Of a DNA stretch of 64,000 nucleotides, positions 26,039-33,889 are shown piece by piece. A program made the translations under genes and the position numbers. Source of the stretch: Caryophanales bacterium UBA5455. GTDB lineage: Bacteria; Bacillota_I; Bacilli_A; RFN20; CAG-826. Position 1 is the stretch's first letter, and every line of letters begins with the position of its first letter. Location of the stretch: NCBI GenBank assembly GCA_002427365.1, contig DIQT01000007.1, positions 67,733-131,732 on the forward strand. The letters are read 5' to 3'. Below the pieces are notes generated by a model, which was not told the origin of the DNA, searched no databases, and was given only the letters and a program-made list of their open reading frames with translations.

Positions 26039-27869
26039 TAGACATACAAATAAGTTAACTCTCTTATCGGGAGTTCTTATTTTATTCGGAGTATTATTTA
26101 AAGTATTAAATTTTAGTTTAACAAGTGATATCTTGTTAATTATCGCAACAGCTGTTGCATTTTTACCAATATTCCTTAAAGCATATAGTTCAACTAGAAT
26201 GAAACAATTTAGTATTGAGTTATTAGTTGTAATTGCTATTATTGGGGCTATATATATTAAAGAATATATTGAAAGTAGTGTAGTAAGTTTCTTGTTTTTA
26301 TTTGGAGCATACTTAGAAGCAAAAACATTAGAAAAAATGAGAAACTCATTGGACAAACTTACATCATTAGCACCAAAGGAAGCTTTAGTTCTAAGAGATG
26401 GAATTGAAGAAACTATAAGTGTAAATAAAGTTGTAGTTGATGATTTAGTTATATTAAAAGCAGGTACAGTAGTTCCAGTAGATGGAGTTGTAATTAATGG
26501 TGATGCAACTATTAATGAAGCTAGTATTACTGGTGAAAGTGTACCAGTATTAAAAGACATAGGTAGTGAAGTTTATAGTGGGAGTATTGTACTAGATGGT
26601 TATTTAACGTTTAGATCTACTAAAGTTGGTAGAGATACTACTTTTAATAAGATGATTAACTTAATTGAAGAAGCGAGTGAGTCTAAGACACAAGCACAAA
26701 AGTTTTTAGATAAATTTGCAAGTATATATACACCTCTAATTGCAGTGTTATCTTTACTTGTTTACTTGTTTACTAAAGATTTACATTTATCAATCACCTT
26801 TTTAGTAGTTGCCTGTCCAGGGGCATTAGTAATAGGTTCGCCAGTTTCTACTGTTAGTGGTATTGCTAGAGGAGCTAGAATGGGTGTTTTAATTAAAGGT
26901 GGAGAAGCTGTAAACAACTTAGCAAAGACAAATATATTTGTTTTTGATAAGACAGGAACACTTACAGTTGGAAGACCAGAAGTAAATGAGTTTATTGATT
27001 TTAAAGCAACAAAAGATCCATTGCTATATCTAGGTTCATTGGAACAAGCAAGTGAACACCACTTAGCAAGAGCTATAGTGAATTATACAAACGATCAAAA
27101 TATTACTTTATCAGAAGATGTTAAAGATATTAATGTTATAAGAGGTTATGGTATTAGTGGCTTAGTAAACGAATTAAGTGTTTTAATTGGTAATGTAGAG
27201 TTAATGGAAAACAATAATATTAAGGTAAGTAGTGAAATAAAAGAAACTATCAAGAAATATGAAGCATTAGGAAACACTACGATTCTATTAAGTGTTGAAA
27301 ACAAATTATCTGGTTTAGTATCTATTAGTGACCAAGTTAAAGATGAAGCTAAAGGTGCACTAAAAAATCTTAAGCCAAATAAAACAGTTATGTTAACAGG
27401 TGATAATGAGTTAACAGCTTTAAAGGTAAGTGAAGAACTAGGGATTGATTATACTTTTGCTAGTTTAAAACCAGAAGACAAAGTAGAAAAAATCAAAGAA
27501 CTTCAAAGTAAAGGCTATAAAGTTGCATTTGTTGGTGATGGATTAAATGATGCACCAGCATTAAAACTTTCTGATTCAGGAATATCTATGGGTATTAGTA
27601 GTGTTGAAGTAAGTAGAGATATTAGTTATGTAGTTATTATGAATGATAACTTAGATGTTTTAGTCGATAGTGTTAGTTTAGCTAAAAAGACAAGATCAAA
27701 CATGATTCAAAATATGTTGATTGCTATTATTACTGTTATTATTTTGTTAATAGGAGTAGTATTTAAGAAAGTTAATTTAGCAATTGGAATGTTCGTTCAT
27801 GAAGGTAGTATTTTAGTAGTTATTCTAAATGGAATGAGGTTACTTCGTTTTAAAAACAAAGAAAAATAA
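26025..27869 (+). CDS. Heavy-metal P1B-type ATPase with a CPG motif
   Basis: This 614-residue P-type ATPase has membrane helices, the A-domain motif TGES, the phosphorylation site DKTGTLT with D308, and GDGLNDAPAL. The membrane metal site reads C264-P265-G266 (ACPGALVIGSP) where copper and zinc/cadmium pumps have CPC. Similar CPGALVIG pumps occur in other Bacillota, and their metal has not been settled as far as I know. ATG is also present at 26028. Codon use (AGA, TTA, GTA) differs sharply from the flanking chromosome. Confidence 0.93.
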   Translation: MMFINRHTNKLTLLSGVLILFGVLFKVLNFSLTSDILLIIATAVAFLPIFLKAYSSTRMKQFSIELLVVIAIIGAIYIKEYIESSVVSFLFLFGAYLEAKTLEKMRNSLDKLTSLAPKEALVLRDGIEETISVNKVVVDDLVILKAGTVVPVDGVVINGDATINEASITGESVPVLKDIGSEVYSGSIVLDGYLTFRSTKVGRDTTFNKMINLIEEASESKTQAQKFLDKFASIYTPLIAVLSLLVYLFTKDLHLSITFLVVACPGALVIGSPVSTVSGIARGARMGVLIKGGEAVNNLAKTNIFVFDKTGTLTVGRPEVNEFIDFKATKDPLLYLGSLEQASEHHLARAIVNYTNDQNITLSEDVKDINVIRGYGISGLVNELSVLIGNVELMENNNIKVSSEIKETIKKYEALGNTTILLSVENKLSGLVSISDQVKDEAKGALKNLKPNKTVMLTGDNELTALKVSEELGIDYTFASLKPEDKVEKIKELQSKGYKVAFVGDGLNDAPALKLSDSGISMGISSVEVSRDISYVVIMNDNLDVLVDSVSLAKKTRSNMIQNMLIAIITVIILLIGVVFKKVNLAIGMFVHEGSILVVILNGMRLLRFKNKEK

Positions 27870-27893
27870 TGTACAATATTGTTAGGTGATATT

Positions 27894-28586
27894 ATGAAAT
27901 GTAATCATGATTTAAGTACTGATAAAAATTGTTTATTACAAGTTCCAATTTTCAATCATTTAGAAAATAAATATTTAGAAGAAATTTTGCCATTATTAAA
28001 TTCTAAAAAGTTTAAAAAAGGTGATGAAGTTGTTAATCCTTTTGATAATACAAGTGACTTATATATATTAAGAAGTGGTTATGTCAAAGTTTTTAAATTA
28101 AGTGAAAATGGTAAAGAACAAATATTAAGATTTTTAACTCCAGGAAAGGTTCTAGGTGAATTAAATATATTTACTAATACTAATCATGATGTTTATGTTG
28201 TAGCACTTGAAGATTTAGAAGTGTGTATGATTAGTAGAAAAGACTTTGAAAAAGTAATAAGTAAATATCCTAGTATTTCTTTAGAAATAATTAAAGAATT
28301 AAGTAATAGGTTAAACGATGCAGAAGAAAAATTAACTTATGTTTCAACAAGTAATGTTAAAGTTAGAGTTGTTAAATACTTGTTAACATTATTAAATCCA
28401 ATAATTAAAACAGATAAAGTTGTTATTCCTATGAAAAAGAAAGATTTATCTTCATATTTAAGTATTAGTCCAGAAACATTAAGTAGAAATCTTAAACAAT
28501 TAGAAGATGAAAAACTAATTAAACAAATTAATAATAGAACTATTAAATTATTAAATATAAATGAATTGGAAAGTTTAGTAGAGTGA
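27894..28586 (+). CDS. Crp/Fnr-family transcriptional regulator (FLP-like)
   Basis: The start at ATG 27894 is preferred over the TTG 15 bases upstream because AGGTGA lies just before it, giving 230 residues. N-terminal cysteines C3 and C13 (MKCNHDLSTDKNCLLQVPIF) resemble the cysteine pair of FNR-like proteins of lactobacilli. A cyclic-nucleotide-binding beta-roll (about 20-130), a dimer helix and a helix-turn-helix DLSSYLSISPETLSRNLKQL follow. It is the third gene after the FNR-like box, so it probably senses redox state or metal and activates its own operon. Confidence 0.9.
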   Translation: MKCNHDLSTDKNCLLQVPIFNHLENKYLEEILPLLNSKKFKKGDEVVNPFDNTSDLYILRSGYVKVFKLSENGKEQILRFLTPGKVLGELNIFTNTNHDVYVVALEDLEVCMISRKDFEKVISKYPSISLEIIKELSNRLNDAEEKLTYVSTSNVKVRVVKYLLTLLNPIIKTDKVVIPMKKKDLSSYLSISPETLSRNLKQLEDEKLIKQINNRTIKLLNINELESLVE

Positions 28587-28633
28587 AAAATAGGGGCTGT
28601 AAAGAATTAAAATAATGCAGTCCATCAAAAACA

Positions 28634-28665
28634 AAAGCCGAGTCTTTAATAGATTCGGCTTTTTT
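28634..28665 (+). terminator. Terminator after the crp-like gene / inside the IS left end
   Basis: AAAGCCGAGTC (28634-28644) pairs with GATTCGGCTTT (28652-28662, one G-T pair) around a 7-base loop, followed by TTT. Confidence 0.8.
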
Positions 28666-28675
28666 GGTATAATAT

Positions 28676-29134
28676 ATGTATGCAAAACAACTAAAATTGC
28701 CACTAAATTTAGGAATAAAAATACCTTTTGATAGTGAGGCAAGAACATTCGATGAAGTATTTTATAAATCAGGAGTAGAAAAATACTTAATATCTAAAGA
28801 CAAAGGTCGTATCGGATATAATTTAGTATCAATGTTAAAATTAGTTTTATTTTGTAATATGATCAATATTTATTCACTAAGAGGCATGGAAAGTGCAGCA
28901 AGAAATGATATAAGACTTATGTGGCTAACAGATGAAATAAAACCAAGCCGTCAGGCAATTGGTAATTTTATCAACAATTATTTAAGTAAAAGTATTGACG
29001 ATATCTTTAAAGAAATCAACAATTATATAATTAAAGCTGATAATGTAAATACTGATATCTTATATATCGATGGAACAAAAATAGAATCTAAAGCTAACAA
29101 ATATACATTCGTTTGGCGCGGATCGGTAGATTAG
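28676..29134 (+). pseudogene. IS1182-family transposase, N-terminal fragment
   Basis: These 152 codons encode KQLKLPLNLGIKIPFDSEARTFDEVF and later YIDGTKIESKANKYTFVWR, hallmarks of IS1182-type DDE transposases, which are normally about 450-550 residues. The transposase match stops after KYTFVWR. The frame then continues as GSVD, stops at TAG, and runs on as the tail of a peptidase. The catalytic core is missing, so it cannot transpose. Confidence 0.85.
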
Positions 29135-29398
29135 TTTGAAGCTATGTTAGATAGATTAATCAAAGAAGATGTGCTTCAAAATGTTCGTTGTTTATTAGTT
29201 GGAAAACCATATGACGAAATTTATTATGATGAATATCGTGAAATATTATTTAAAATATCAAATAGAATAAATTTGCCTATAGTATACAATCTTAATTTTG
29301 GACATTCTCTTCCTAGAGCAATGATTCCTTGTGGGATTAGAGGAAAAATTGATTTTGCTAATAAACATATTTTTATAACGGAAAATATTTTAGACTGA
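29135..29398 (+). pseudogene. S66 (LD-carboxypeptidase / MccF-like) C-terminal fragment
   Basis: In the same frame as the transposase, after its TAG, the sequence reads FEAMLDRLIKEDVLQNVRC, then LPIVYNLNFGHSLPRAMIPCG. This matches the last third of S66 serine peptidases (LD-carboxypeptidase and the microcin C immunity protein MccF), including the FGH stretch. The N-terminal catalytic serine half is absent. The fragment shows that a deletion fused the IS to a peptidase gene. Confidence 0.75.
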
Positions 29399-29427
29399 AG
29401 TTTTTAAAAAAAACACCAATTTCGGGG

Positions 29428-29484
29428 AGGGTGCTGTAAAAAAACGCAGGGGTGTTGTAGTTTTTCGCAGGGGTGCTGTAAGTG
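29428..29484 (+). repeat. Three direct repeats resembling IS1182-type ends
   Basis: AGGGTGCTGTAAAAAAACGC (29428), AGGGGTGTTGTAGTTTTTCG (29448) and AGGGGTGCTGTAAGTGTATC (29469) follow one another at 20-21-base steps. All share AGGG(G)TG(C/T)TGTA, similar to the GGGGCTGTAA at 28593. They may be stacked remnants of insertion-sequence ends. Confidence 0.5.
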
Positions 29485-29521
29485 TATCAAAATAGGTCAC
29501 CCAACACATTTATAAAACATT

Positions 29522-29551
29522 AGTCCGACATGGTAAGTGTCGGACTTTTTT
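29522..29551 (+). terminator. Terminator at the right border of the island
   Basis: AGTCCGACA (29522-29530) and TGTCGGACT (29538-29546) form a perfect 9-bp stem with a 7-base loop, then TTTTT. Stem length, loop length and the preceding CATT match the tRNA-Ala terminator. Confidence 0.8.
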
Positions 29552-29606
29552 GTCCCTTAATTAAAATGTGCTGATAAATTGTGTAAAAAATGGTCGCAAA
29601 AGGCAT

Positions 29607-29637
29607 CGTGACTAAAAAAAGTAATCTTTTAGTCACG
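29607..29637. promoter_or_regulatory. Perfect 11-bp inverted repeat upstream of the Fic gene
   Basis: CGTGACTAAAA (29607-29617) and TTTTAGTCACG (29627-29637) are separated by 9 bases and end 10 bases before the Fic ATG. It could be an operator for the winged-helix part of the Fic protein, or a hairpin hiding the ribosome-binding region. Confidence 0.5.
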
Positions 29638-29647
29638 AAGACTTTAC

Positions 29648-30703
29648 ATGAACAAACTACCATTTGAAGTTGATTTAAATACTTTAGCGGTCTTAAAACA
29701 ACTAAATTTAGCGAATAATAAAATTGGTGAACTTAAAGGAGTAATGAATTTACTTCCAAACCCCAATTTGGTTTTAAGCTTAATAAGTATTAGTGAATCA
29801 AAGGATTCATCCGCACTTGAAAATATTATTACAACCTATGACGAAATTTTTAAAGAGTTAGTAGTTAAACAAAGTAAAGGCGGTAAGCCAAAAGAAGTTA
29901 TTAATTATAGAGTCGCGATCTTTAAAGGATTTGATTTAGTTAAAGCAAATGGTTTTATTAGCACAAACGATATTATTAAAATTCATCAAGAAGTTGAACC
30001 AAGCGTTGGTGGAATACGCAAACTACCAGGAACCGTTATTAAAAATGATTTAACAGGTGAAGTTGTCCATACACCGCCACAAAGCGAAAATGAAATACGC
30101 GACTTAATGGGAAACCTTGAAAAATATATAAATGAAAATGATGATTATGATCCATTAATTCAAATGGCAATAATTCATTATCAGTTTGAATCAATTCATC
30201 CTTTTTATGATGGTAATGGACGGGTTGGAAGAATACTAAATATTTTATATTTAGTGTTAAAAGAAAAAATTAATGAACCGATTTTTTATTTAAGTAAATA
30301 TATTATTGAAAACAAAGAAGACTACTATAAGCTTCTTAAAAAGGGCCAAGCGGATTCTAAATATTTAGAAGCGTTTGTTTTATATATTTTGAAGGGGATT
30401 GAACAAACATCAACGTTTACGATAAATCTCATTTTAGATATTAATAATAAAATTGAACAAGCAAAAGCATTAATGCAAGAACGCTTACCAGACATTTATA
30501 AAGCGGAAATTGTTGAACACTTGTTTTCTTATATGTACACAAAGAATGAATTTTTTCGCGAAAGTTTAAATATTTCACGAGCGACTGCGACAAAGTATTT
30601 AAAGCTATTAGAAGATGAAGGTTTTGTTATATCCGAACAAGTTGGCAAAGAAGTAATTTATAAAAACGTCCAACTCTTTAATCTTATTAAAGAACGCGAC
30701 TAA
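29648..30703 (+). CDS. Fic family protein with winged-helix domain
   Basis: This 351-residue protein carries the catalytic Fic motif HPFYDGNGRVGR starting at H184. Fic proteins transfer AMP or another nucleotide group to target hydroxyls. The N-terminal helix motif SSALEN (S54 to N59) fits the inhibitory [S/T]xxxE[G/N] signature, so it is a self-inhibited class II Fic. A winged helix-turn-helix occupies about 285-350 (FFRESLNISRATATKYLKLLEDEGF). Proteins of this build often bind DNA and may repress their own gene. There is no clear ribosome-binding site, and an inverted repeat lies just upstream. The target is unknown. Confidence 0.92.
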   Translation: MNKLPFEVDLNTLAVLKQLNLANNKIGELKGVMNLLPNPNLVLSLISISESKDSSALENIITTYDEIFKELVVKQSKGGKPKEVINYRVAIFKGFDLVKANGFISTNDIIKIHQEVEPSVGGIRKLPGTVIKNDLTGEVVHTPPQSENEIRDLMGNLEKYINENDDYDPLIQMAIIHYQFESIHPFYDGNGRVGRILNILYLVLKEKINEPIFYLSKYIIENKEDYYKLLKKGQADSKYLEAFVLYILKGIEQTSTFTINLILDINNKIEQAKALMQERLPDIYKAEIVEHLFSYMYTKNEFFRESLNISRATATKYLKLLEDEGFVISEQVGKEVIYKNVQLFNLIKERD

Positions 30704-30844
30704 TATTTACTTATCAAATATTTATAAAATTGTAAATTATAGCCGACTTTTTTACTTATTTAATAGCAAATTATTAATTTTCGACTTTTTTGGTGTACAA
30801 TAAAATTATTGATGACGAAAAAATTAGAAAAGGAGTGAGAAATA

Positions 30845-31645
30845 ATGAAAAAAGATTTGATTTTAATCACTGGTGCAACCGGGGGTATGGGCTATGAAGC
30901 CGCGCTTCACTTTGGAAAAGATTCACGTCTTTTACTTTTAGATGTTGATGAAGAAAAACTAAAGAATCTTCAAAAAGAAATTGGCCCGCATGCAAGTTAT
31001 ATTAAGTTTGATATAACAAAAGGCGAAGATATTGAAAAGGTAAAGACGTTTGTTGAACAAGCGGGTGGCTTTAAACACTTAATCCACTTTGCCGGGGTTA
31101 GTGAATCAATGGGTAATAGTGAACTCATTTATAAAATTAATTTAATTGGAACAAAAGTTTTACTAAACGCCTTATATGACTTAATTGTTCCGGGTGGGGT
31201 CGTTATTAATACAAGTTCAATTACTGCGCATATGACACCGCTAGTGGAAGGCGTAGATAAGTTATTAAAAGATCCGCTAGCGGAAGATTTCTTACCCAAT
31301 ATTTTAAAATTAACAGAAACAACTAACCAAGCGTATGGCTGGAGTAAACTTGGTGTTGTCGAGCTAAGTAAAATAGAAGCCATGCGGTGGGGAAAAAAGC
31401 ACGCGCGGATTGTTTCAATTTCTCCTGGCGCAATTAGAACACCAATGGTTGAAAAAGAAATGGAAAAGAATGCTGAAAGTATTAATCAATTAATTGCTTT
31501 AACACCGGTCGGAAGAATTGGTGAAACAAGTGACATTGTTAATTTAGTAAGTTTCCTTGTTAGTGATAAAGCTTCCTTCATTAGTGGTATTGATATCATT
31601 ATCGATGGTGGTGTTGTCGAAGTATTTAAAAGTTTTATGCAATAA
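30845..31645 (+). CDS. Short-chain dehydrogenase/reductase
   Basis: This 266-residue classical SDR has the cofactor motif TGATGGMG (10-17), INTSSIT with the catalytic serine, and YGWSK (YxxxK). The C-terminal SPGAIRTPM and IDGGVVEVF are typical. The substrate is unknown. The conserved NAG reads FAG (HFAGVSES). AAAGGAGTGAG precedes the ATG and TACAAT about 45 bases upstream is a probable -10. It is followed by a strong terminator. Confidence 0.9.
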   Translation: MKKDLILITGATGGMGYEAALHFGKDSRLLLLDVDEEKLKNLQKEIGPHASYIKFDITKGEDIEKVKTFVEQAGGFKHLIHFAGVSESMGNSELIYKINLIGTKVLLNALYDLIVPGGVVINTSSITAHMTPLVEGVDKLLKDPLAEDFLPNILKLTETTNQAYGWSKLGVVELSKIEAMRWGKKHARIVSISPGAIRTPMVEKEMEKNAESINQLIALTPVGRIGETSDIVNLVSFLVSDKASFISGIDIIIDGGVVEVFKSFMQ

Positions 31646-31665
31646 TTAGTTATAAATTTATTTAG

Positions 31666-31695
31666 AAGCGCTAGCGAATGGGCCTAGCGCTTTTT
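31666..31695 (+). terminator. Terminator after the SDR gene
   Basis: AAGCGCTAG (31666-31674) and CTAGCGCTT (31684-31692) form a perfect 9-bp stem with a 9-base loop, followed by TTT. Confidence 0.85.
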
Positions 31696-31937
31696 AAATT
31701 TGTTTAAAGAAAAGAAATATTTATTTTAAAATTTAAAGAAAAATTATTTTTTTAAAACTTATTTAACGATTGGTTTTTATAATCTAGGGGAAATTATCAA
31801 TAAGGAGGTAAAAGATAGTTCAAATTAATAATTAAATTGATGAGTGGATGAAAGGAAATTGCAAGAAAGAGGCCCTAATCATTTATTAATAAAAAAGAAG
31901 AAAAAAATGTCAAAAAAATTATGATTAAAATATTTAA
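31696..31937 (+). other. Decayed leader: promoter-like sequence and a Shine-Dalgarno without a gene
   Basis: A TATAAT (near 31777) and a perfect AAGGAGGT (31802-31809) are followed by ATAGTTCAAATTAATAATTAA instead of an open frame. Reading on past that stop gives IDEWMKGNCKKEALI before another stop. This looks like the start of a gene whose body has been lost. Confidence 0.35.
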
Positions 31938-32243
31938 GTGTTTAAAATCAAAAGAATGGATAATGGTGGGCAAAAACAACGGTTATCAATCGCTCATGGA
32001 TATAAAAAGGCCCGTCGATTAACTCTTACGCTCGCAAATACTTTTCTTGAAGATTGTTCGAAATACGATATAACCGTTTTAGTTACGCTCATCGATGAAC
32101 AAATCAAAACGATGATTAATGAAGTTAAAAACCTTTTCCTTAATGTGCGAAAGTTTGAAGTAAAAGAAGTAAGTACCGCCTTAGCAATTCATATTGGTCC
32201 TGAATCATTTGGACTAGCGGTTTCCAAAGTTGAAATCGCCTAG
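31938..32243 (+). pseudogene. DegV family C-terminal fragment
   Basis: The open frame (alternative start GTG, directly after TAA) encodes about 100 residues ending STALAIHIGPESFGLAVSKVE, the typical C-terminal strand-helix of DegV fatty-acid-binding proteins. It also has the YKKARRLTLTLANTF helix region. Full DegV proteins are about 280 residues with the lipid-contacting Thr/Ser in the N-terminal half, which is absent here. It is a remnant. Confidence 0.75.
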
Positions 32244-32286
32244 GCGTTTTATTTAAAACAGCGCTAGGTTTTATATAAAAGAATTA

Positions 32287-32306
32287 TATTACCGAAAGGT
32301 AATATT
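32287..32306. promoter_or_regulatory. HipB operator 1 (distal)
   Basis: TATTACCGAAAGGTAATATT is a near-perfect dyad around GAAA. It matches operator 3 at 17 of 20 positions and lies exactly 120 bp upstream of it. It is followed by a T-rich tract, so it could also end a transcript. Confidence 0.6.
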
Positions 32307-32346
32307 TTTCTTTTTTAATTCTCTATTTTAAAAGAAAAAACGAAAA

Positions 32347-32366
32347 TGTTCCCGTAAAGTAATATT
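32347..32366. promoter_or_regulatory. HipB operator 2 (middle, degenerate)
   Basis: TGTTCCCGTAAAGTAATATT matches operator 1 at about 15 of 20 positions. The right half-site is intact and the left is degenerate. It lies exactly 60 bp from each of the other two copies. Confidence 0.5.
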
Positions 32367-32379
32367 AGGCCAAAAATTC

Positions 32380-32407
32380 TTGAATAATTAATTTTAAATG
32401 ATATAAT
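32380..32407 (+). promoter_or_regulatory. hipBA promoter
   Basis: TTGAAT (32380-32385), 16 bases, then TATAAT (32402-32407). The -10 touches operator 3, so a bound repressor would block RNA polymerase. Confidence 0.65.
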
Positions 32408-32426
32408 ATTACCGAGAGGGTATATT
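32407..32426. promoter_or_regulatory. HipB operator 3, overlapping promoter and ribosome-binding site
   Basis: TATTACCGAGAGGGTATATT ends at the base before the hipB ATG. It contains the GAGAGGG ribosome-binding site and touches the -10. Confidence 0.6.
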
Positions 32427-32630
32427 ATGGAAATGAAGGAACTTGGACGTCTAATTAAGGAAAGAAGAAAAAATCTTGGATTAACGCAAGCATATCTTGC
32501 GGCGCTTTCTAATACCGGAATTCGTTTTATTATTGAACTTGAAGCCGGAAAGCCAACCGTTCAGGTTAATAAGGTTTTAGATGTGCTTAATGTTCTTAAT
32601 TTGAAAGTGGAAATAAAAGTTAATGAATAA
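32427..32630 (+). CDS. hipB: HipB-like antitoxin, XRE family
   Basis: This 67-residue protein is a single XRE helix-turn-helix domain (LGRLIKERRKNLGLTQAYLAALSNTGIRFIIELEAGKPTVQVNKVLDVL) ending in a short strand, LKVEIKVNE, as in HipB. HipB binds operator DNA and neutralises the HipA kinase. The gene overlaps the toxin gene by 8 bases. Three spaced operator-like dyads lie upstream. Confidence 0.9.
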   Translation: MEMKELGRLIKERRKNLGLTQAYLAALSNTGIRFIIELEAGKPTVQVNKVLDVLNVLNLKVEIKVNE

Positions 32631-33825
32631 AATTTTAAAAGTATATCTTGAAAATGATTATGTTGGAGATTTGATTGAAAAAAACGGCCAACGACTTCGT
32701 TTTGTTTATAATGAAAATGTGCATGTTGATATTTCATTAAAAATGCCTCATGCAATAAAAACTCATTATCATAAAGTGGTATATGCTTTTTTTGAGAATT
32801 TATTGCCTGAAGGAAATATCTTAGAGCTAGTTGCTAAAAGCAAAGGCGTTTCACAAAATAATCCGTTTTCTCTTTTAAGCGTAATTGGTGAAGATTGTGC
32901 GGGCGCAATTCATTTACATACGGATTCGCCAAGCATAGAAAAAACACCGCGAGAATTTATTAGTAAAGATGACATTAATCATATAGCAATCAATAAAGAT
33001 GGCGCACGGATTGTTTATCAAAAAGGCAACCGCCTTTCTTTAGCGGGCGCGCAAGATAAGACAACAGTTATTATTGATAATGATGAATTTTATGCGCCTA
33101 ATTTTTCTTTTCCCTCAACGCACATCTTGAAATTTGATAACAATTATTATGAAAACATTTTATATAATGAATTATTTTGTACACGCTTAGCCGCGACGCT
33201 TAATCTCCCAGTTTCAAAAATGGAACTTATTAATGAATGTGAAACACCATATTTATTAATCGAACGATTTGATCGAAGCAAAAACGGAAACACTATCCGT
33301 CGCTTGCATCAAGAAGATTTTTGTCAACTATTAACGGTTAGTTCCAAAAATAAATATCAAAAAGAAGGTGGGCCTTCTTTTAAAGAAGTTATCGAGACAA
33401 TTAACGAATATTCTTATCGATCCGCTAGCGATACATTAATGATTGCTAAAATATTAGTGTTCAATGTTTTAATTGGTAATTGTGATTATCACGGAAAAAA
33501 TTTATCAATACTTCACCAAACACGTTCCTTAACACCATTTTATGATTTGGTGTCAACGGTTATTTATGAACATATCTCCCAAGATATGGCGATGGCGGTT
33601 AATAAAAAATATAATATTTCAATGATAACTAAAAAAGACATTATTACTGAATTTAATAAATGGGGGATTAATGGTGAACGAATGCTTGCCTTAATCGTTA
33701 ATGATTTTAAACATATTATTAAAAATGCCCATGAACTTAGCAAAGAAGAAGTCTTTTCTTCAAAGCAAGAAGACATTTCTAAAATAATTAAATTTATCGA
33801 AAGCCAATTCAAAAAAATATCGTAA
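32623..33825 (+). CDS. hipA: HipA-like serine/threonine kinase toxin
   Basis: This 400-residue protein has the N-terminal HipA-coupling domain (YVGDLIEKNGQRLRFVYNE, about 10-100) and the kinase core. It shows the conserved LSLAGAQDKT, then LLIERFDR, LHQEDFCQLL, the catalytic GNCDYHGKNLS and the metal-binding PFYDLVST. In E. coli HipA phosphorylates glutamyl-tRNA synthetase and halts growth. The target here is unknown. Key catalytic positions look intact, so it is probably active. Confidence 0.92.
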   Translation: MNKILKVYLENDYVGDLIEKNGQRLRFVYNENVHVDISLKMPHAIKTHYHKVVYAFFENLLPEGNILELVAKSKGVSQNNPFSLLSVIGEDCAGAIHLHTDSPSIEKTPREFISKDDINHIAINKDGARIVYQKGNRLSLAGAQDKTTVIIDNDEFYAPNFSFPSTHILKFDNNYYENILYNELFCTRLAATLNLPVSKMELINECETPYLLIERFDRSKNGNTIRRLHQEDFCQLLTVSSKNKYQKEGGPSFKEVIETINEYSYRSASDTLMIAKILVFNVLIGNCDYHGKNLSILHQTRSLTPFYDLVSTVIYEHISQDMAMAVNKKYNISMITKKDIITEFNKWGINGERMLALIVNDFKHIIKNAHELSKEEVFSSKQEDISKIIKFIESQFKKIS

Positions 33826-33889
33826 CGATAAAAATAATTAACAAACTTGTTTTTTATAAATACAAACTTTTTAGTTCGGAAATATTACA

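Larger units (their letters stand above)
28593..29134 (+). mobile_element. IS1182-type insertion sequence, left part only
   Basis: GGGGCTGTAAAG at 28593 has the form of an IS1182-family left end. A terminator hairpin (28634-28665) stands before the transposase, as is typical of insertion sequences. The transposase frame 28676-29134 is cut after about 145 codons, and no right end reading TTACAGCCCC is found. It is a remnant. Confidence 0.6.
25459..29521. mobile_element. Probable acquired island inserted after tRNA-Ala
   Basis: About 4 kb between two near-identical CATTAGTC hairpins. The metal-transport genes inside use AGA almost exclusively for arginine, while flanking genes use CGC, CGG and CGT freely. 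Broken IS1182-type transposase and peptidase pieces lie at the right end. No integrase and no repeat of the tRNA 3' end were found, so this is not a simple tRNA-targeted integrative element. The borders are inferred. Between 25503 and 25744 I see no gene. Confidence 0.45.

Noticed and set aside
25383..29521. Integrative element using the tRNA-Ala 3' end as attachment site
   Set aside because: No integrase gene and no copy of the tRNA 3' end at the right border. Only the terminator is repeated.
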